Assembly: GCF_014836325.1 (NCBI RefSeq)
Contig: NZ_JACSQZ010000035.1
Span: forward strand, 1-37,176
Reading direction: 5' to 3'
Origin: Clostridium gallinarum
GTDB lineage: Bacteria; Bacillota; Clostridia; Clostridiales; Clostridiaceae
DNA length: 37,176 bases
Below, piece by piece: positions 32,920-37,176 of the stretch. Within the stretch, counting starts at the first letter, position 1. Each line of letters begins with the position of its first letter. Under the pieces are notes generated by a model that saw nothing but the letters and a program-made list of their open reading frames with translations, did not search any database and had not been told where the DNA came from. A program made the position numbers and the translations under genes.

Positions 32920-32947
32920 AAAGGCTTAGAATATTTTCTAGGCTTTT
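32920..32947 (+). terminator. terminator of the ecf unit
   Basis: AAAGGCTTAGAA (32920-32931) pairs with TTCTAGGCTTTT (32936-32947), 12 bp with two G-T pairs. Confidence 0.7.
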
Positions 32948-32985
32948 AATTTTTGCTAAATTAATCAAAATGTATTAATTAAGAT

Positions 32986-33014
32986 TTGACTTATAATAAT
33001 ATTGAATATATTAT
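32986..33014 (+). promoter_or_regulatory. probable promoter of the helicase/S24 fusion gene
   Basis: TTGACT (32986-32991) and TATTAT (33009-33014) are 17 bases apart. TATAAT at 33015 is an alternative -10 with a poor spacing. No clear LexA box (GAAC-N4-GTTC) was seen. Confidence 0.55.
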
Positions 33015-33054
33015 TATAATACATAAATAATTGGACGAGCAGGGCGGTGAGATA

Positions 33055-34476
33055 ATGGAATTTACAAAAACTCAAGAAAAATTTATAAGACACAAATCTT
33101 CAGGATATCAACTTTTAAAAGGAAAAGAAGGAACGGGAAAAAGTACTGCATCTATTTATAGAGCTTTAAACTTAGAAAATAATTATTGTCTTTATGAGGA
33201 AGACAAGATATTATTTGTAACATCAAGTTATAGCCAAAATACTGATGCTATTGATCTTTATAATAAAGAAAAAAATAAAGAACACTTTTATTCATTATTT
33301 TCTTTAGATAAAGAGAGAGTTTCTATTATTACACTAGAGGAACTATTAAGTACATATTATGATGCTTATATTAGAGAAAAAGGACAAACGTTTAAGAAAA
33401 TAAGTAGAACTGAAGCTATACAGATATTAAATAATCTAAAAAAAGAAATTGAAAGCTTTTATAAAAAATCAAAGTTTATAAAGAAAGTAAACTTTGAATT
33501 CTTATTAGATGAAATACTTTGGATAAAAGCATGCAACTTTAAATTAGAAGAATATTTATCTGTTGATAGAAAAGGTAGAAAAAAAAGAATAAAAAAGAAC
33601 TCTTATACGAGAGAAAGTATATATAAAATAAAAGAGTTATATAATGAAAAATTACTAAGTAATTATCTTGTAGATGAATATGATCATGTATTATTTGCTA
33701 TTGAGTATATAAAGAGATTTAAAGGGGTATATAGTCATGTTATTTTAGATGACATTGAAAAGTTAACAAAAGCTGAAATAGATTTTGTTAAAACTCTATA
33801 TAAAGGAAAAACATATTCTTCATTTATTTTTATATTAAATAGTGAATTGAATAATAATGAAAATTCTTGGCTTATAAAGGGAAGAAAATTTAATACTTTA
33901 GGTATTGATGTTAAAGGTAAGAGTTTTAACTTTAAATTGAAGTTTGAAAAGAAGGAAAAGAAAGTGAATACTATTGAAACATATAAATATATTAATTTAA
34001 GAAATAAGAATATAGTTGAATTTAATATAGATACTTCAGCTAATAAAAAAGAAGTATATAATGATGAGAATACTGTGTATACTGAAAATGAATTAGCTGA
34101 TATACCTATGTTTAATAATATAGCAGCAGGTAATCCTATAGAAATAAATGATAGTATAGAAGGAAATTTCTACTTACCAAAATATTGGCTTGAGAAGGGG
34201 AAGGATACCTTTATATTAAGAGTTAAGGGAGACTCAATGGTTGAAAAAAATATTTGCGATGGAGATTTAGTTGTAATAAAGAAACAAGCAAATGCTAATC
34301 ATAATGATATTGTAGCAGCTAGTTTAGATGGAGAAGCTACTTTGAAAACTTTAAACTTAAATAGTGAATCTCCTAAATTGATGCCGGCTAATTCTCTATA
34401 TTCTCCTATTGAATTAATGAATAGAGATGTAAGTATTTTAGGAGTTGCAATAGGTGTAATAAAAAATATCCAATAA
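33055..34476 (+). CDS. SF1 helicase-like domain fused to a LexA-type S24 self-cleaving domain
   Basis: The N-terminal 310 residues resemble domain 1 of UvrD/Rep helicases: FTKTQEKFI (Q-motif-like), P-loop GKEGTGKST (23-31), LFVTSSY (motif Ia) and HVILDDIEKL (Asp232-Asp233, motif II). The second RecA domain with motifs IV-VI is absent. Residues 350-473 form a LexA/UmuD-like S24 domain: PMFNNIAAGNP with a cleavable Ala358-Gly359 bond, nucleophile Ser394 in GDSMV and Lys431 in EATLKTL. The Ser-Lys spacing of 37 equals that of LexA. No helix-turn-helix is seen. ATG 33055 follows GGCGGTGAG; TTG 33031 is an unlikely start. The likely role is in DNA-damage or stress response, cleaved under RecA-type control, but this is inference. 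Confidence 0.82.
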   Translation: MEFTKTQEKFIRHKSSGYQLLKGKEGTGKSTASIYRALNLENNYCLYEEDKILFVTSSYSQNTDAIDLYNKEKNKEHFYSLFSLDKERVSIITLEELLSTYYDAYIREKGQTFKKISRTEAIQILNNLKKEIESFYKKSKFIKKVNFEFLLDEILWIKACNFKLEEYLSVDRKGRKKRIKKNSYTRESIYKIKELYNEKLLSNYLVDEYDHVLFAIEYIKRFKGVYSHVILDDIEKLTKAEIDFVKTLYKGKTYSSFIFILNSELNNNENSWLIKGRKFNTLGIDVKGKSFNFKLKFEKKEKKVNTIETYKYINLRNKNIVEFNIDTSANKKEVYNDENTVYTENELADIPMFNNIAAGNPIEINDSIEGNFYLPKYWLEKGKDTFILRVKGDSMVEKNICDGDLVVIKKQANANHNDIVAASLDGEATLKTLNLNSESPKLMPANSLYSPIELMNRDVSILGVAIGVIKNIQ

Positions 34477-34490
34477 ATAAAAAATGAAAT

Positions 34491-34542
34491 AAAAAGCTTC
34501 ATAAAAACTTAAAATTTATATTTAAGTTTTAAGTGGCTTTTT
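34491..34542 (+). terminator. terminator after the helicase/S24 fusion gene
   Basis: An outer stem AAAAAGC (34491-34497)/GCTTTTT (34536-34542) encloses AAAACTTAAA (34504-34513)/TTTAAGTTTT (34521-34530). Confidence 0.65.
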
Positions 34543-34630
34543 ATACATAGATATTGTAAATATTTCCCAGCAAATAATTAACATAATATTTAACTTATAA
34601 GAATATTATTAATTAAAGGGGTGTGAGGGA

Positions 34631-34837
34631 ATGAAAGATATATTATTAGAAGATAAGAAAAGAAAAATATTAGAGAATATAAATTATGCTAAAACAATAA
34701 ATATGGATAAAGTATCCGCTATGATTATAACTGAGGATGAAATAGTAAAGAAGGATATTATTTCTTGGTTAATAAATGGAGGATATAAGGTATCTTTGAT
34801 TAAAGATGAAGTAGATATATTAAATATAGAGTGGTAA
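34631..34837 (+). CDS. small protein of unknown function
   Basis: A 68-aa, soluble, charged protein: a Lys/Glu-rich N-terminal helix (about 5-20), then DKVSAMIITEDEIVKKDIISWLINGGYKVSLIKDEVDIL, which could be a beta-alpha-beta unit. No family is recognised. GGGGTGTGAGGGA directly before the ATG is a strong ribosome site, so it is probably a real gene. It stands alone between two terminator/promoter regions. Confidence 0.6.
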   Translation: MKDILLEDKKRKILENINYAKTINMDKVSAMIITEDEIVKKDIISWLINGGYKVSLIKDEVDILNIEW

Positions 34838-34853
34838 GAGTTATATTTTGATG

Positions 34854-34881
34854 TTGACAGTTAAAATGAAAGTGATATAAT
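34854..34881 (+). promoter_or_regulatory. strong sigma-A-type promoter without a following ORF
   Basis: Perfect TTGACA (34854-34859) and perfect TATAAT (34876-34881) are 16 bases apart. Transcription would start near 34888. Confidence 0.75.
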
Positions 34882-34887
34882 TAACTT

Positions 34888-35036
34888 TATAAAGGGTAAT
34901 ATAAAACCTTTAAAAAGGTGTTGGATAATAATGCTTATATTAATATGAAGATGATAAAGAAACATTAGCATCTTTTAAAATTTTAAAATAGCAAAGATAA
35001 AGAGGCTTACGAAGCCTCTTTATCTTTGCTGTTTTT
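34888..35036 (+). ncRNA. candidate small RNA, about 150 nt
   Basis: The stretch begins at a strong promoter and ends at a strong terminator (34990-35036), with no gene between. It can fold CCTTT-AA-AAAGG (34907-34918) and AAGATG (34949-34954)/CATCTT (34970-34975). Only very short frames exist, for example about 16 codons from GTG 34919 after an AAAGG-like site, so a tiny peptide cannot be excluded. Confidence 0.5.
34990..35036. terminator. strong bidirectional terminator
   Basis: AGCAAAGATAAAGAGGCTT (34990-35008), loop ACG, AAGCCTCTTTATCTTTGCT (35012-35030) is a perfect 19-bp stem, then GTTTTT. It includes the stop codon of the minus-strand gene at 35007. Confidence 0.85.
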
Positions 35037-35363
35037 ATCTTTACTCTGATCTTCTGATTTCATTTCCCAATGAATTATCAATGTTAGGAATCCTCTAAGC
35101 AAAGTTATTGAACCTAAAATAATTAATTCATTCATAGTTCTAATAGTTACTGTTTTAAGAATTTCAGCTGCAAGTTTAAATTCTAAGGCTGTTGCCATAG
35201 AATTTGCATATTCCCACTTTAATGGATATTTAGTCTTTTTTATAAGTGAATTTATATAATGATAAAAAGCTTTAATTGATCCTATGCATATAACTAATAT
35301 ACCCATTGATTCTAATATAGTAACTAATTTAGGAATTATACCTTCTATAAATATATCTAACAT
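35007..35363 (-). CDS. DUF1622-family membrane protein
   Basis: A 118-aa protein of unknown function with three hydrophobic helices (about 6-33, 55-75, 80-100) and a charged C-terminal tail (EMKSEDQSKDKNSKDKE). Family markers are ALEFKLAAEILKTVTI and ELIILGSITLLRGFLTLIIHWE. ATG at 35363 is preferred because AGGTGG lies just before it, overlapping the upstream GTG at 35372. It stands alone, convergent with the candidate small RNA. Confidence 0.75.
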   Translation of the reverse strand: MLDIFIEGIIPKLVTILESMGILVICIGSIKAFYHYINSLIKKTKYPLKWEYANSMATALEFKLAAEILKTVTIRTMNELIILGSITLLRGFLTLIIHWEMKSEDQSKDKNSKDKEAS

Positions 35364-35506
35364 AATTACCACCTATTTAAAATCTTTATACTGTTAGTAT
35401 TTCAAAAAACATTAAAAAGATTTATATTAACTGAAATAAATAATTAATAATTTTAAGAGTTAAAATAGGTTATAATAAATAAAAAACATTTTTGTGGAGA
35501 AATAAA

Positions 35507-36118
35507 ATGATAATAAATAAGAACTTTTATAAAAAAGGTGCAGTAGATGTTGCTAAAGAAATATTAGGGGATTATATTGTTAGAGAAATTGATGGCATAA
35601 AAATTAAAACAATGATTGTAGAAACTGAAAGTTATATAGGTGCAACAGATAAAGCTTGCCATGCTTATAATTACAAAAGAACGGAAAGAACGAAGCCTTT
35701 ATATGAAGAAGGTGGAATAGCTTATGTTTACTTCATTTATGGATTATATCACTGCTTCAATATAGTAACTAATATAAAAGATGAACCAGAAGCTGTATTA
35801 ATTAGAGCAGTAGAACCATTAGATAATTTAAATTTAATTTCAAATATAAGATTTAAAAAAGACTATGATGAATTAACTAAATATCAAAAAAAGAATTTAA
35901 CAAATGGACCATCTAAACTTTGTAGTGCTTTAAATATAACAAGGGAAGACAACTATAAAAAATTATATTTAGAAGGGAATTTATATTTAGAACATAACCC
36001 TAATAAGAATTTTGAAATTGTAGAGACAACGAGAATAGGAATTGATTATGCAGAGGAAGCTAAAGACTTTTTATGGAGATTTTATATAAAAGATAATCCA
36101 TATGTTTCAAAGAAATAA
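35507..36118 (+). CDS. DNA-3-methyladenine glycosylase (AAG/MPG type)
   Basis: It removes alkylated purines such as 3-methyladenine to begin base-excision repair. [22 protein letters not shown] contains the catalytic glutamate (VETExY), [19 protein letters not shown] forms the intercalating/substrate region, and [11 protein letters not shown] and [11 protein letters not shown] are further family blocks. ATG 35507 is chosen since GTGGAG (35494-35499) lies 7 bases upstream; the TTG at 35492 is unlikely. 203 aa is normal. Confidence 0.94.
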   Translation: MIINKNFYKKGAVDVAKEILGDYIVREIDGIKIKTMIVETESYIGATDKACHAYNYKRTERTKPLYEEGGIAYVYFIYGLYHCFNIVTNIKDEPEAVLIRAVEPLDNLNLISNIRFKKDYDELTKYQKKNLTNGPSKLCSALNITREDNYKKLYLEGNLYLEHNPNKNFEIVETTRIGIDYAEEAKDFLWRFYIKDNPYVSKK

Positions 36119-36180
36119 AATGAATATTTATATAAAATAGTACAAAACTATTAATGATTTTAATTTAAGGAGGTTTTTTT

Positions 36181-36564
36181 ATGAAATTTAAAAAATCATT
36201 AGTATTAGTTTGTTCAGTATTAACCTTTTCTCTTTTTCTTATAGGAGCAGCTGATCCGAGTAAAGGTATGAGTAGTAAAAGTCCAGTTATAATGGGAGAA
36301 GTAATTGAAGTTGAAAAGGATGAAAGTGATAAAACTATTAGAATAACAATTGAAGGATACATAAAGGGCAATGAGATAAACAAAATTAAGGTTGTAGGAA
36401 TAGTAAATGATGAAACTAAAATAATGAATTCTGCAAATGATAAAAAAGAAAATATTAATATAGAAAAGGGCGATTTAGTTTATATGAGAGTAAGTGAAGC
36501 TATGACTAAATCTATGCCACCACAAACTGTTGTGAAAAGATTATTTATAACTAAGAATAAATAG
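36181..36564 (+). CDS. small exported protein of unknown function
   Basis: A 127-aa protein with a signal peptide: MKFKKSL (basic) plus VLVCSVLTFSLFLIGA (hydrophobic), with probable cleavage near residue 24 after GAA. Cys11 is inside the hydrophobic core and not in a lipobox, so it is not an obvious lipoprotein. The mature part VIMGEVIEVEKDESDKTIRITIEGY...VVGIVNDETKI...KGDLVYMRVSE is predicted to be beta-rich, possibly OB-fold-like. AAGGAGG precedes the ATG. No family is recognised. Confidence 0.7.
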   Translation: MKFKKSLVLVCSVLTFSLFLIGAADPSKGMSSKSPVIMGEVIEVEKDESDKTIRITIEGYIKGNEINKIKVVGIVNDETKIMNSANDKKENINIEKGDLVYMRVSEAMTKSMPPQTVVKRLFITKNK

Positions 36565-36631
36565 AAATTTTTTTCTATTAGTTATATAATGTATTTATAG
36601 ATTAAAATTATAAATAAATGGAGGGTGGAAA

Positions 36632-37084
36632 TTGAAAAATTATGATAAAGAAGAATTAAAAAGTAAATTAACAGAAATTCAATATAAAGTTACACAAGAA
36701 AATGCTACTGAGCCACCTTTTTTAAATGAATATCATGATAAATTTGATGAAGGTATTTATGTAGATGTAGTTTCTTTAAAACCGTTGTTTGTATCAAGTG
36801 ATAAATTTGAATCAGGTTGTGGATGGCCAGCATTTTCAAAGCCTATAGATAGAAGCTTAATAAAAGAAAAAATAGATAAAAGTCACGGGATGGTAAGAAC
36901 TGAAGTAAGAAGTTATTCATCTGATTCACATTTAGGTCATGTTTTTTGTGATGGACCAGAAGAATTAGGTGGCTTAAGGTATTGTATTAATTCAGCAGCT
37001 TTAAAATTTATACCTAAGGAAAAAATGAAGGAAGAAGGGTATGAAGAATATCTAGCTTTGTTTGATAAAAGTAAAAGTGAGTAA
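36632..37084 (+). CDS. msrB: peptide-methionine (R)-S-oxide reductase
   Basis: It repairs oxidised methionine (R form). [35 protein letters not shown] (61-72), the substrate-binding [17 protein letters not shown] and catalytic [11 protein letters not shown] (Cys118) are all intact. The paired CxxC zinc sites of other MsrB proteins are absent; Cys63 may be the resolving residue. Translation starts at TTG 36632 after GGAGGGTGG; no ATG fits at the N-terminus. 150 aa is normal. The stop codon lies within the loop of the terminator. Confidence 0.95.
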   Translation: MKNYDKEELKSKLTEIQYKVTQENATEPPFLNEYHDKFDEGIYVDVVSLKPLFVSSDKFESGCGWPAFSKPIDRSLIKEKIDKSHGMVRTEVRSYSSDSHLGHVFCDGPEELGGLRYCINSAALKFIPKEKMKEEGYEEYLALFDKSKSE

Positions 37085-37096
37085 TCACTTTTACTT
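37072..37096 (+). terminator. msrB terminator
   Basis: TAAAAGTGA, loop GTAA (holding the msrB stop codon), TCACTTTTA, then CTTTTATT. Confidence 0.75.
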
Positions 37097-37109
37097 TTAT
37101 TGTATAGAA

Positions 37110-37132
37110 AACCACTAGTACTGCTAGTGGTT
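37110..37132. terminator. hairpin near the right edge
   Basis: AACCACTAG (37110-37118), loop TACTG, CTAGTGGTT (37124-37132) is a perfect 9-bp stem. T follows on the minus strand, so it may end a minus-strand gene beyond the window. Confidence 0.55.
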
Positions 37133-37176
37133 AAAAAGGCTTAAGCTCTGAACAAAAAAACTCCTATGATATAATG

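Noticed and set aside
37139..37176. TATAAT-like box at the right edge
   Set aside because: The window ends directly after it, so no promoter or gene can be supported.

Overview
The window is very AT-rich, has closely spaced genes with strong AGGAGG-type ribosome binding sites, and carries a spore gene (yunB), the clostridial SCIFF peptide locus (scfAB), a PyrR-type attenuator and several ECF vitamin-transporter parts. Together these point to a Clostridium sensu stricto chromosome (Bacillota). The species cannot be named from the sequence alone. Except for an IS1182-type remnant at the left edge, the genes look like core chromosome. No phage, plasmid, CRISPR, rRNA or tRNA was seen.

Layout. 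1-540: right end of an IS1182-family insertion sequence. 651-1808: GH25 lysozyme with three LysM repeats. 1872-7188: pyrimidine operon pyrB-pyrI-pyrC-pyrF-pyrK-pyrD behind a sigma-A-type promoter and a well-formed PyrR attenuator; pyrR, carAB and pyrE are not here. 7238-9834: two large hairpin repeats, a membrane-anchored PepSY-like protein and an AGCS amino-acid/sodium symporter. 10039-14100: class A penicillin-binding protein, yunB and hpt. 14213-14350: MITE-like repeat. 14456-20137: HflX GTPase with an N-terminal JAMM/MPN+ domain, a nucleotidyltransferase-like protein coupled to a MocR regulator and YigZ, then YebC. 20208-22085: candidate small RNA and the scfAB radical-SAM peptide locus. 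22273-26905: M16 peptidase, Orn/Lys/Arg decarboxylase-like enzyme, HtpG. 27203-28550: pyridoxamine kinase with an ECF S component. 28777-32895: SAM hydrolase, UPF0397 S component, fused EcfA-EcfA' and EcfT. 33055-37084: an SF1 helicase-like/LexA-type S24 fusion, a small unknown protein, a candidate small RNA, a DUF1622 membrane protein, 3-methyladenine DNA glycosylase, a small exported protein and MsrB.

How the genes work together. The pyr genes give five of the six UMP-pathway steps from carbamoyl phosphate to UMP, lacking orotate phosphoribosyltransferase. The vitamin B6 kinase/transporter pair and the MocR-type operon, about 11 kb apart, share a near-identical inverted repeat upstream, suggesting one PLP-sensing regulon. 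The ECF ATPases and EcfT are adjacent to one S component and could also serve the B6-type S component. Repair and stress functions (HtpG, DNA glycosylase, MsrB and the self-cleaving-type S24 fusion) lie towards the right side.

Most unusual items: (1) the helicase-like/LexA-type fusion with an intact Ala-Gly cleavage site and Ser/Lys dyad; (2) the exact JAMM metalloprotease motif on HflX; (3) four copies of a long hairpin repeat with a conserved tip, one of them apparently a chimera of two subtypes; (4) the shared MocR/B6 operator; (5) two strong promoters followed by terminators with no real ORF between them.
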